From an uncultured Eubacteriales bacterium (GTDB taxonomy: Bacteria; Bacillota; Clostridia; Oscillospirales; Acutalibacteraceae), in the NCBI GenBank assembly GCA_900314355.1, contig OMUY01000029.1, positions 1 through 58,527 of the forward strand: a stretch of 58,527 bases of DNA, written 5' to 3'. Positions within the stretch are counted from its first letter, which is position 1; every line of letters starts with the position of its first letter. Below, piece after piece: positions 35,616-44,053 of the stretch. The translations under genes and the position numbers were made by a program. The notes under the pieces are model-generated. The model had not been told where the DNA came from. It worked only from the letters and a program-made list of their open reading frames with translations, and did not search any database.

Positions 35616-35644
35616 TTGATTATTGTCTACTAATAGACTATAAT
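35616..35644 (+). promoter_or_regulatory. Promoter of TetR-type gene with operator in the spacer
   Basis: TTGATT (35616-35621), 17 bases, TATAAT (35639-35644). The spacer contains GTCTA-CTAA-TAGAC (35625-35638), an inverted repeat that would block RNA polymerase if bound. Self-repression by the encoded regulator is the simple inference. Confidence 0.65.
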
Positions 35645-35755
35645 TAAAATATAGTTCAGAAATACGGACTGTAAATAAAAGAAAGAAAAGATGCGGCCGG
35701 CAGTTCAAAATGCCTGAAAACCGCGTCATACGATTCAGAAAGGGGAAAAGACCTT

Positions 35756-36385
35756 ATGCCCGAAAAAAATGAAAAAAAAGAAGACCTTCGCATAAGACGC
35801 ACTCGCAAACTTTTATGCAACGCCATGCTTGAACTGCTTGAAACAAAGAGCTTTGACGAGATTTCCGTAGTCGAAATCTGTGACAAGGCGATGGTTCACA
35901 GGGCAACATTTTATAAGCATTTTGAGGATAAGTACACATTTATGTCTTATATATGCAGAGAAAAGCTTGAGGAATTTTACAACAGCGGCATAAAAGACAA
36001 GAAGATTACAACTCCCAGGGAAATATACAGCTCAATAGTTGACAGAGTCGTCGGATTTGTCGACACAAATGAAAATATGTTCAAAATTTCCGTGACGTCA
36101 AACTCTTCGAGCCAATTTTCCCGCGCCATAACAAATACTGTTTACGACGAGATACTTTCTCTTTTGAATGTCACCGGCTCCGACGCAAACAGCGACGCCG
36201 TCCCAAGAGAAATAGTGGCGCAGTTTCTGACCGGCGGCTTTATGAACCTTATAACTTCGTGGGTCCTCAACTGGGGAGAAATGACAGCGCATGAAATTGC
36301 CGGATATATCAAAAATATGATTTTTATGTCAAGGAACAATATTGACCTCGACAAGGAAATCTGCCTTCCCGGCGGCGCCAAATAA
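35756..36385 (+). CDS. TetR-family transcriptional regulator
   Basis: 209 aa. The N-terminal helix-turn-helix spans about residues 14-58, with RRTRKLLCNAMLELLE, then ISVVEICDKAMVHRATFYKHF, which is a clear TetR_N signature. The C-terminal ligand domain has GGFMNLITSWVLNWGE, resembling the Clostridia/Bacilli TetR_C group seen in DhaS-like and YxaF-like regulators. The ligand is unknown. No target gene lies nearby except itself, and a palindrome sits in its own promoter. AAGGGG stands before the ATG. Confidence 0.92.
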   Translation: MPEKNEKKEDLRIRRTRKLLCNAMLELLETKSFDEISVVEICDKAMVHRATFYKHFEDKYTFMSYICREKLEEFYNSGIKDKKITTPREIYSSIVDRVVGFVDTNENMFKISVTSNSSSQFSRAITNTVYDEILSLLNVTGSDANSDAVPREIVAQFLTGGFMNLITSWVLNWGEMTAHEIAGYIKNMIFMSRNNIDLDKEICLPGGAK

Positions 36386-36421
36386 AACGAAATATTATCG
36401 CTTTCATTTTTGCCTATCAGC

Positions 36422-36450
36422 AGCGTCTCTTTTTCAAGGGACGCTTTTTT
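36422..36450 (+). terminator. Terminator after TetR-type gene
   Basis: AGCGTCTC (36422-36429) pairs with GGGACGCT (36438-36445) with one T-G pair, then six T. Confidence 0.85.
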
Positions 36451-36485
36451 ATTTTTTAAAAAATTATCCGGCATAAAATCGGAGA

Positions 36486-36581
36486 GGTCAAAAGGTCAAA
36501 CTCTTGTGATTTTCAGAATTAAATTTAAAATTTCGGGGTCTGATTTGAGAAAAGCGACACATGTCATCAAAAATTTTGACC
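36486..36581. promoter_or_regulatory. CtsR-like heptads upstream of groESL
   Basis: GGTCAAA at 36486-36492 and again at 36494-36500, with TTTGACC (the inverted form) at 36575-36581. These match the CtsR half-site, but the tandem pair has 1 base between copies instead of the known 3, and lies over 120 bases from the -35. Evidence for a working operator is weak. Confidence 0.3.
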
Positions 36582-36628
36582 GCAAAAAAATTTTTTTTAA
36601 AATTTTTCAACTTTTTTTGAAAAAGTAC

Positions 36629-36656
36629 TTGATTTGTACGGAAAAGTGATTATAAT
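36629..36656 (+). promoter_or_regulatory. Promoter of groESL
   Basis: TTGATT (36629-36634), 16 bases, TATAAT (36651-36656). The CIRCE element begins 6 bases downstream. Confidence 0.8.
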
Positions 36657-36661
36657 ATGTT

Positions 36662-36688
36662 TTAGCACTCAGGAAGAATGAGTGCTAA
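36662..36688. promoter_or_regulatory. CIRCE operator (HrcA binding site)
   Basis: TTAGCACTC, nine bases, GAGTGCTAA: a perfect match to the CIRCE consensus. It covers the transcription start of groESL. HrcA would repress here and release on heat shock; hrcA is not in the window. Confidence 0.97.
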
Positions 36689-36795
36689 AAATAAGTTTAT
36701 AAAATGCCGGACGAAACATCGAATGAAAATTTTCTCAGGGATGTTTTCGCAATTTGCACCGGCGAAAATAAATTGATTTGGGAGGAAATTCAATA

Positions 36796-37083
36796 ATGAA
36801 GCTCAGACCGTTAGGCGACAAAGTAGTTCTCAAGTTCCTCGAGGCTGAGGAAAAGACAAAGGGCGGCATAATCCTTGCGTCATCCGCTCAGGAAAAACCG
36901 CAGGTTGCGGAAATTATAGCAGTAGGTCCCGGCGGAGTAGTCGACGGAAAAGATATCAAGATGGAACTCAAAGTCGGCGACAAGGTTATACTCAATAAGT
37001 ACGCCGGCACAGAGGTCAAACTCGATGAGGAAAAATACACCGTATGCCGTCAGTCGGACGTTCTTGCGGTAGTTGAAGACTAA
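36796..37083 (+). CDS. groES: Co-chaperonin GroES
   Basis: 95-aa lid of the GroEL chamber. Marks: MKLRPLGDKVVLKFLEAEEK, the mobile-loop KTKGGIILASSAQEKPQ and VGDKVILNKYAGTEVKLD. The ATG at 36796 follows GGAGG (36781-36785) by 10 bases; a longer frame from 36778 would begin before that site. It is the first gene of the CIRCE-regulated operon, with groEL 21 bases downstream. Confidence 0.98.
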   Translation: MKLRPLGDKVVLKFLEAEEKTKGGIILASSAQEKPQVAEIIAVGPGGVVDGKDIKMELKVGDKVILNKYAGTEVKLDEEKYTVCRQSDVLAVVED

Positions 37084-37089
37084 TTTTAA

Positions 37090-38751
<1,662 letters not shown>

Positions 38752-38777
38752 TTTCCGAACAGATGAAATAATAAAAA

Positions 38778-38810
38778 ATCCCGACGGCAGTTTCCGCCGG
38801 GATTTTTTTT
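38778..38810 (+). terminator. Terminator of groESL
   Basis: ATCCCG (38778-38783) pairs with CGGGAT (38798-38803), with extra GGC/GCC pairing inside, then eight T. Confidence 0.85.
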
Positions 38811-38890
38811 ACGCCTGCTGATTTCCTTTTTTAAAGCAGTTAAATAAAGAAATAGGAATATATAAAATTTTATTTGTGCATATAAATAAA

Positions 38891-38926
38891 AATCGGACAG
38901 CCTGACAAAGCCGCCCGATTTTTTTT
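38891..38926 (-). terminator. Terminator of coaX/ECF unit
   Basis: AATCGG (38891-38896) pairs with CCGATT (38915-38920). T-runs flank it on both strands; on the minus strand it closes the ECF gene. Confidence 0.7.
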
Positions 38927-38935
38927 GTTTGTTTT

Positions 38936-39643
38936 TCAGCTTAAATATTTTTTGCCGCCTGCTCCGACCGCCTTGCCGACGGCGGAACCGAGTACGGCGC
39001 ATACGACCGCTTCAATAGGCGCGTTCAATCCGGCTGCGATTCCGATTACAAGTGAAATGGTAGTGTCCGCTCCTCCGAGCTTCGCCGCCTGTTCGGGCGT
39101 AAATTTGAGTCCCAAGAATAACAGCGCGAAAAGACCCAAGAAAAATATCGTGTTCAGAACCGACCCAGAAACGGACGCGACTATATACGACCACACTTTT
39201 TTCTTGTCGTGCTTTGCACACGCTTTGAAAATAATTCCGCAGAGCCAGCCCGCGAGGACTCTTGACAAGACGTTTACTATAAACGTCCTTACAACGCTTA
39301 CAGAAACAATTATCCCGCCTATGACGCTGCCTGTAAAACACGTAATAAACGCCATCAGTCCGAAAACTCCGCCTAAAAACGCGCCTGTGGCGGGTCCCAT
39401 GGTGATAGCTCCGATTATTACCGGCACCATCAGAAGCGTCAGCTCGAAAGGACCGATTTTTATCATTCCTATCGGCGTAAACGTCATTGCGACGATGAGA
39501 GCCGTCAAAATCGCCGTAACCGTGAGTCTGAAAGTGTTTTGTTTCTTTTTTGAAACTTTGCCGGATTTCTTTTCCGTTTTACCCTGATTTTCCGCGATGT
39601 CGGCCGCGGAAACGGATTTTGTGTTTTTTTTCTGATTTTCCAT
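38936..39643 (-). CDS. ECF transporter S component, probably for pantothenate
   Basis: 235-aa membrane protein with about five or six helices, typical of the substrate-binding S subunit of energy-coupling-factor vitamin importers (TVTAILTALIVAMTFTPIG at about 41-59, then MGPATGAFLGGVFGLMAF). A basic, Lys-rich cytoplasmic N-terminus of about 38 residues is unusually long. The general ECF module (ATPases and T subunit) is not in the window. Because coaX, the first enzyme of CoA synthesis, lies directly upstream on the same strand, a PanT-like pantothenate role is likely. Confidence 0.8.
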   Translation of the reverse strand: MENQKKNTKSVSAADIAENQGKTEKKSGKVSKKKQNTFRLTVTAILTALIVAMTFTPIGMIKIGPFELTLLMVPVIIGAITMGPATGAFLGGVFGLMAFITCFTGSVIGGIIVSVSVVRTFIVNVLSRVLAGWLCGIIFKACAKHDKKKVWSYIVASVSGSVLNTIFFLGLFALLFLGLKFTPEQAAKLGGADTTISLVIGIAAGLNAPIEAVVCAVLGSAVGKAVGAGGKKYLS

Positions 39644-39797
39644 GAAATTACCTCCGATGACGCTCCCGGAAAAGAGGATGCGTCTCTGATTTATTTCAAA
39701 AAAACTTTCGACGTCCGCCTGCCGTCAGGGTAATTTTCCTTTTCGGATAAATTCCCGAGGCTTCGGACATTTTCGGTTTTATTGACAAAAGAAATAT

Positions 39798-40565
39798 TTA
39801 TTTGTTTTTGTCGTATATTATTTTCAATCCGTCAAGTACGACGTTCGGATCATATTCTATTTTATGCGAGCAGTGCGGTATTATGGCCGGAGATATTCCT
39901 CCCGTAGCGACTAAGGATTTTACGCCCGCTTTAATTTCGGAACTTATCAAATCTATCATGCCGTCTATCATGCATGCGTTTCCGAAAACAAGACCCGACT
40001 GCATACATGCAACGGTATTTGTTCCTATCGGATTTTTAGGAGCCTCCAAAGGAACGGACGCAAGAAGAGACGCCCCCGAAGAAAGAGCATTGAGGGAAAT
40101 GCCCACGCCGGGCGAAATCATGCCGCCGCGGTAAGCGCCGTTTTCGTCTATGACGGATATTTTGGTGGCCGTACCCATGTCTGTCAGAAGGCATGGAAGG
40201 GGATATTTATTGACTACAGCTACAGCTCCGGCTACGAGGTCGGCGCCGAGCTGGGCGGGATCGTCTATTAATATGTTAAGCCCCGTTTTTATTCCCGGAC
40301 CGAGAACCATAGGTTCTACGCCCGTCACTGCCTTGACTGCTGTTTTAAGGGCTCTGTTTATCTCCGGCACTACCGAGCCGATTATGGCCCCTGTGAACGA
40401 GCGGTAATCTATTTTTCTTACTTTGAAAATCTGGTACAGCTCGCCCGAATACTGGTCGGCGGTTCTGAGTCTGTCAGTAGCGAGCCTTCCCGTGTATTTA
40501 ATATTATCGCCGTCGTAAACGCCGAATTTGATATTTGTATTGCCTGTGTCTATGACGAGTATCAT
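39798..40565 (-). CDS. coaX: Type III pantothenate kinase
   Basis: 255 aa; phosphorylates pantothenate in the first step of coenzyme A synthesis. The ASKHA-fold marks are DTGNTNIKFGVYDG (about 5-18), the GPGIKTGLNI segment, DMGTATKISVID (about 122-133) and GGMISPGVGISLNAL. I place the start at ATG 40565, since AAGGTG lies about 10 bases before; a GTG at 40577 would overlap that site. A 154-base gap, containing inverted repeats, separates it from the ECF gene downstream. Confidence 0.95.
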   Translation of the reverse strand: MILVIDTGNTNIKFGVYDGDNIKYTGRLATDRLRTADQYSGELYQIFKVRKIDYRSFTGAIIGSVVPEINRALKTAVKAVTGVEPMVLGPGIKTGLNILIDDPAQLGADLVAGAVAVVNKYPLPCLLTDMGTATKISVIDENGAYRGGMISPGVGISLNALSSGASLLASVPLEAPKNPIGTNTVACMQSGLVFGNACMIDGMIDLISSEIKAGVKSLVATGGISPAIIPHCSHKIEYDPNVVLDGLKIIYDKNK

Positions 40566-40585
40566 TTTTTTCTTCACCTTAATTA

Positions 40586-40613
40586 ATTATATCAGATAAA
40601 ATATTAATTGCAA
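40586..40613 (-). promoter_or_regulatory. Promoter of coaX
   Basis: Minus strand: TTGCAA (40613-40608), 16 bases, TATAAT (40591-40586). Confidence 0.65.
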
Positions 40614-40647
40614 TTAAAATCGAATGAACCGAAATTAAAAGTTTATG

Positions 40648-40675
40648 TTGAATATAACACGCTTTGTGTTAAAAT
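40648..40675 (+). promoter_or_regulatory. Promoter of proC
   Basis: TTGAAT (40648-40653), 16 bases, TAAAAT (40670-40675), 37 bases before the start. Confidence 0.6.
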
Positions 40676-40712
40676 ATACGTATCCTAAATCAAAAAAGGA
40701 AGGGAATAATAA

Positions 40713-41516
40713 ATGAAAAATATCGGCTTTTTGGGATGCGGAAATATGGGTTCCGCTATTATGAGAGGTATTATCAACGCGGGTACTTTTACGAAAAACG
40801 CGATTTTCGTTTTTGATCCGGATAAAGAAAAAATGAATTCTTTCGCCGAAAGCACGGGAGTAATTCCTGTTGCCAACGAGGCCGGTCTCGTCTTAAATTC
40901 CGACATTATAATGCTGTGCATAAAGCCGCAGAAATTTTCCGAGGTTCTGCCTAAAATAAAGGAGAACATCGGCGGAAAGCTTGTAATTTCCATCGCGGCG
41001 GGAAAAAATACTGAATCTATCGGCGAGCTTATAGGTAAAGACAAAAAAATATGCAGAATATTTCCGAACCTCAACGCCAATGTAAACGCTGCCGTTTCTG
41101 CCTACTGCGGCAACGAAAACGCCTCCTCCGAGGATTTGGCTCAGACGGGAGCAATAGCTGCGTCATTCGGTGATGCAATAATCCTTGATGAAAAGAATTT
41201 TTCATGTTTCGGAGTCCTCGGCGGCTGCGTTCCGGCGTTCGCGTTTATGTTTATCGACGCTTTAAGAAAGACCGCGGAGGAAAACGGACTTAACCCCGAC
41301 GTCGCCTACAAGGCGTCATGCCAGGCTGTTCTCGGCTCCGCCAAACTGTTAAAGGAAAAAGGCGGAGATATGGAGCAATGGGTTAAAAGAGTATGTTCTC
41401 CCGGCGGAACGACGATAGAGGGCGTGACAAGCCTCAGAGAAGACGGATTTGAGGAAAGCGTAAGAAAAGCTTTTGAAAAAAGCCTTGAGAAAGACAAAGA
41501 GCTTCAATCAAAATAA
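40713..41516 (+). CDS. proC: Pyrroline-5-carboxylate reductase
   Basis: 267 aa; last step of proline synthesis, NAD(P)H-dependent. The Rossmann start is IGFLGCGNMGSAIMRG, with VFDPDKEKM next. The C-terminal dimer domain carries the family signature SPGGTTIEGV (about 231-240). GGAAGGG precedes the ATG. It is divergent from coaX and shares no obvious pathway with it. Confidence 0.96.
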   Translation: MKNIGFLGCGNMGSAIMRGIINAGTFTKNAIFVFDPDKEKMNSFAESTGVIPVANEAGLVLNSDIIMLCIKPQKFSEVLPKIKENIGGKLVISIAAGKNTESIGELIGKDKKICRIFPNLNANVNAAVSAYCGNENASSEDLAQTGAIAASFGDAIILDEKNFSCFGVLGGCVPAFAFMFIDALRKTAEENGLNPDVAYKASCQAVLGSAKLLKEKGGDMEQWVKRVCSPGGTTIEGVTSLREDGFEESVRKAFEKSLEKDKELQSK

Positions 41517-41613
41517 AGTATCGGCAAATACTGACGATATATTTCGGTAAAATTTAGTTGCAAAACCATAAAACATAACCAGACTTAAATTTCATATTTG
41601 GATAATATTGCTA

Positions 41614-41642
41614 TTGACAATAAAATAATAAAATATTAAAAT
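41614..41642 (+). promoter_or_regulatory. Distal promoter upstream of cohesin-domain gene
   Basis: TTGACA (41614-41619), 17 bases, TAAAAT (41637-41642). It lies about 110 bases upstream of a second promoter. Confidence 0.6.
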
Positions 41643-41725
41643 ATATAAAGTAAATCCAAAAACATTTATATTGGCGCTTTTAAGATAATTTTCAGATATC
41701 GAACGGATATATCGGCAAAAAACAC

Positions 41726-41754
41726 TTGACTTGAATGTTTTTGTGATATATAAT
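41726..41754 (+). promoter_or_regulatory. Proximal promoter of cohesin-domain gene
   Basis: TTGACT (41726-41731), 17 bases, TATAAT (41749-41754). Confidence 0.85.
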
Positions 41755-41812
41755 CATGTTATATTGAGTCTCAAGGCTCTGTATATAGAATTTAAAAGGA
41801 AGGTTTTTAACG

Positions 41813-42499
41813 ATGAAATTAACAAAGAAAATCCTCGCGGTTGTTCTTGCAGTTGCTCTTGTAGCTGTTCTTGGCGTTGCAGCTTTCGCGGCTGGCCCGT
41901 CACTTTCTCTTTCCGCGACAAAATCAGGTAAAACAGTAACACTTACGCTCTCCGGTTCTGATCTTACAGGTTTCCAGGCCGGCGACGTTGTTATCACATA
42001 TGATAACACAAAGCTTACTTATGTTGACTCAAGCACTTCTGCTCCCGACGGAACAGGCGTTACCGGTAAAGCTATTGACGTTGACAATCAGGTAACATTC
42101 TCTTACATGGCTGTAGACGCTATGAAGACTTCTTCCGCTGTTCTCGCTACTTACACATTCAAAGTAGTTGACGGCGCTGACGGCACAGCTGATTTCTCAA
42201 TGTCTATCGGTTCATTCTCAGTTAACGACGCTGAAGTTACACCCTCAACAAGCGGAACATCAGTAGATCTTACAGAGAAAGAGACTACAACAAAAGAGAA
42301 TCCTACAAAAGAGAATCCTACAAAAGTAGGTCCCACAGAGCCCACATCTTCTACTCCTGTTGAGCCCACAAGCCGTACAAACGGCAACGGCAAAAAAGGC
42401 ATCGCTCAGACAGGCGAAGCTTCTATCGCTGTTATCGCCGGCGTTATGGCTGTTGCAGCAGCTGCATTCGTAGCTACAAGAAAGAAAAACGAAGAATAA
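41813..42499 (+). CDS. Cohesin-domain surface protein with sortase-like signal
   Basis: 228 aa. A signal peptide (KLTKKILAVVLAVALVAVLG, cleaved near AFA-AGP) leads to a cohesin-like beta domain (about 28-150: SLSLSATKSGKTVTLTLSG, then FQAGDVVITYDNTKLTYVD). A Thr/Pro/Glu linker follows with imperfect TKENP repeats (about 157-190). The end is IAQTGEAS, a hydrophobic helix and RKKNEE, the layout of an LPXTG-like sorting signal with IAQTG. Codons are strongly biased (GCT, GTT, CTT, ACA), unlike neighbours, suggesting high expression. No dockerin protein or sortase is seen in the window. AAGGAAGG precedes the ATG. Confidence 0.85.
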   Translation: MKLTKKILAVVLAVALVAVLGVAAFAAGPSLSLSATKSGKTVTLTLSGSDLTGFQAGDVVITYDNTKLTYVDSSTSAPDGTGVTGKAIDVDNQVTFSYMAVDAMKTSSAVLATYTFKVVDGADGTADFSMSIGSFSVNDAEVTPSTSGTSVDLTEKETTTKENPTKENPTKVGPTEPTSSTPVEPTSRTNGNGKKGIAQTGEASIAVIAGVMAVAAAAFVATRKKNEE

Positions 42500-42545
42500 T
42501 TTAGATAACTAATTATTCCCTAATTCTAATTCCTTGAGAGAAATA

Positions 42546-42574
42546 GAGCCTATGCGAAAGCATGGGCTCCTTTT
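42546..42574 (+). terminator. Terminator of cohesin-domain gene
   Basis: GAGCCTATGC (42546-42555), GAAA, GCATGGGCTC (42560-42569) with one T-G pair, then CTTTT. Confidence 0.85.
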
Positions 42575-42637
42575 CTGTAATATTTTTCCTGTACAGCCTA
42601 AATAATATTTTTTAAGCCAATGGGGGAGGTGAAAATA

Positions 42638-42712
42638 TTGATTTGCAGAAGCGAATTTGAATATATGAAAATGCGGCGGACAACAGAGCATAAAAAACGG
42701 ACGTTTCAATGA
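42638..42712 (+). other. 24-codon frame with strong ribosome site
   Basis: GGGGGAGGTG (42622-42631) is followed by TTG at 42638 and 24 codons (MICRSEFEYMKMRRTTEHKK...), ending inside the next hairpin. The ribosome site is strong, but no promoter is seen after the preceding terminator. Coding status is doubtful. Confidence 0.2.
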
Positions 42713-42722
42713 CGTCCGTTTT
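42694..42722 (-). terminator. Terminator of murL-murD2 unit
   Basis: AAAACGGACGT (42694-42704) pairs perfectly with ACGTCCGTTTT (42712-42722). On the minus strand it lies 24 bases after the murD-like stop and is followed by further T residues. Confidence 0.88.
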
Positions 42723-42745
42723 ATTATACCGGCTCAAATTATTAT

Positions 42746-44053
42746 TTATTTTAAGCCGCCGTCGGCGTATTTTTTGACCTTCGCTTTGAAGTCGTCGCCT
42801 TTTTCTTCAAAATTATTGTAGTCGTTGTAGCTTGCCGCCGCCGGAGACAGGACGCATGCGGAGCCTTTCGGAGTGTGAGTCACGGCGTATTTTACAGCTT
42901 CATCCATGTTCTCGGCTTTTATTAAGTTTGATTTGCATCCCTGCTTTTTAAGTTTTTCGGCGATTGAATATCCTGTATCGGGCATACATACTATATTTTC
43001 AATATCCGATTTCATAAGAACGTCAATAAAATGAGAGTAATCAATTCCTCTGTCAAGACCGCCTATAATAATGGTGCCTATGTTTTTTACTGCGTCAATA
43101 AGCGCTTCTGTCGCCTGAGGTATAGTCGCTATTGAATCGTTTATGTACTTTACGCCGTCGTATTCGCCGATATTTTCCATCCTGTACGGTATTCCGGAAT
43201 ATTCGTTTATTGCAGAGATAATATCTTCGTCGTTTACATCAAAACATTTTGCTGCTGCTGCAGCTAAAGACACGTCCATTGAATTGTGAAGTCCCTGAAG
43301 ATGAGGATTGCTTTCGGCGAGATTTCTGTATTCTCCCTCTTTTACGCCTGTTTTTGACGAAGGTATTTTATCAAGGTCGATATAGTCGGAAAGCCCCTGG
43401 TCGGCGTTGTAGATGAAATAGTCGTTTGGTTTTTGATGTCTGACTATGTTTAGCTTCGCGTTTACATATCCCGAGAATCCGTCTTTGTAGTGGTCGAGAT
43501 GCTCCTGATAAATATTTGTAATAACTGATACTCTCGGCGATACTTTTGTGAACTCAAGCTGATGAGACGACATTTCTATTACGGCTATAGTTCCTCTTCC
43601 TCTGTAAATTTCCTCAAATACAGGCTCGCCGATATTTCCCGTAATGCAGACGTCAAAACCCGCTTTGTCAAGTATTTTGTAAATAAGAGTTGAGGTCGTT
43701 GTTTTGCCCTTTGTGCCCGTTACGCCTACTGTCGTGCAGTCTGTAAATTTAAGAAAGAGATCCGTCTGACATGTGATTTCGGTTCCTTTTCCCCATGTTA
43801 CGTTTCCGAGGAAAGGTATTCCGGGACTTTTTATGACAAGCTCGTGGTTTTTCACCTCGTCAAGGTATTTTTCGCCCGATACGACCGTGACGTTTCTGTC
43901 GTCTGTCTTTATTTCATTCATATCGCCTATTGCAAGTTTCTTTTCCGGAAAGAATCTTCTGATGAAGTTATAAGTCGATTTTCCCTCTCTTCCGAAGCCT
44001 AAAATATATATGTCTTTATCCTTAAGATATTTTGCAAGATTATCTGCTGACAT
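42746..44053 (-). CDS. murD2: MurD2-like UDP-MurNAc-L-alanine:glutamate ligase
   Basis: 435-aa Mur ligase of the MurD group, adding glutamate to UDP-MurNAc-L-Ala in peptidoglycan synthesis. It has an N-terminal UDP-binding domain (ILGFGREGKSTYNFI), the ATP loop GVTGTKGKTTTSTL (about 108-121), the central HxxN/E region EMSSHQLEF and NIYQEHLDHYKDGF, and a C-terminal domain with GGLDRGIDYS. The usual MurD adds D-Glu. The adjacent murL suggests this enzyme adds L-Glu, as in the Xanthomonas MurD2, but specificity cannot be read from sequence. ATG 44053 has GGAG 10 bases before; ATG 44059 is an alternative. It overlaps the murL stop by 14 bases. Confidence 0.85.
   Translation of the reverse strand: MSADNLAKYLKDKDIYILGFGREGKSTYNFIRRFFPEKKLAIGDMNEIKTDDRNVTVVSGEKYLDEVKNHELVIKSPGIPFLGNVTWGKGTEITCQTDLFLKFTDCTTVGVTGTKGKTTTSTLIYKILDKAGFDVCITGNIGEPVFEEIYRGRGTIAVIEMSSHQLEFTKVSPRVSVITNIYQEHLDHYKDGFSGYVNAKLNIVRHQKPNDYFIYNADQGLSDYIDLDKIPSSKTGVKEGEYRNLAESNPHLQGLHNSMDVSLAAAAAKCFDVNDEDIISAINEYSGIPYRMENIGEYDGVKYINDSIATIPQATEALIDAVKNIGTIIIGGLDRGIDYSHFIDVLMKSDIENIVCMPDTGYSIAEKLKKQGCKSNLIKAENMDEAVKYAVTHTPKGSACVLSPAAASYNDYNNFEEKGDDFKAKVKKYADGGLK

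Noticed and set aside
36410-36649. 79-codon plus-strand frame before groES
   Set aside because: It covers a terminator and the groESL promoter, and its composition is Lys/Phe-rich as expected of AT-rich noncoding DNA.
38936-39587. Long plus-strand frame opposite the ECF gene
   Set aside because: It is an antisense shadow; the minus-strand frame has the membrane helices and ECF features.
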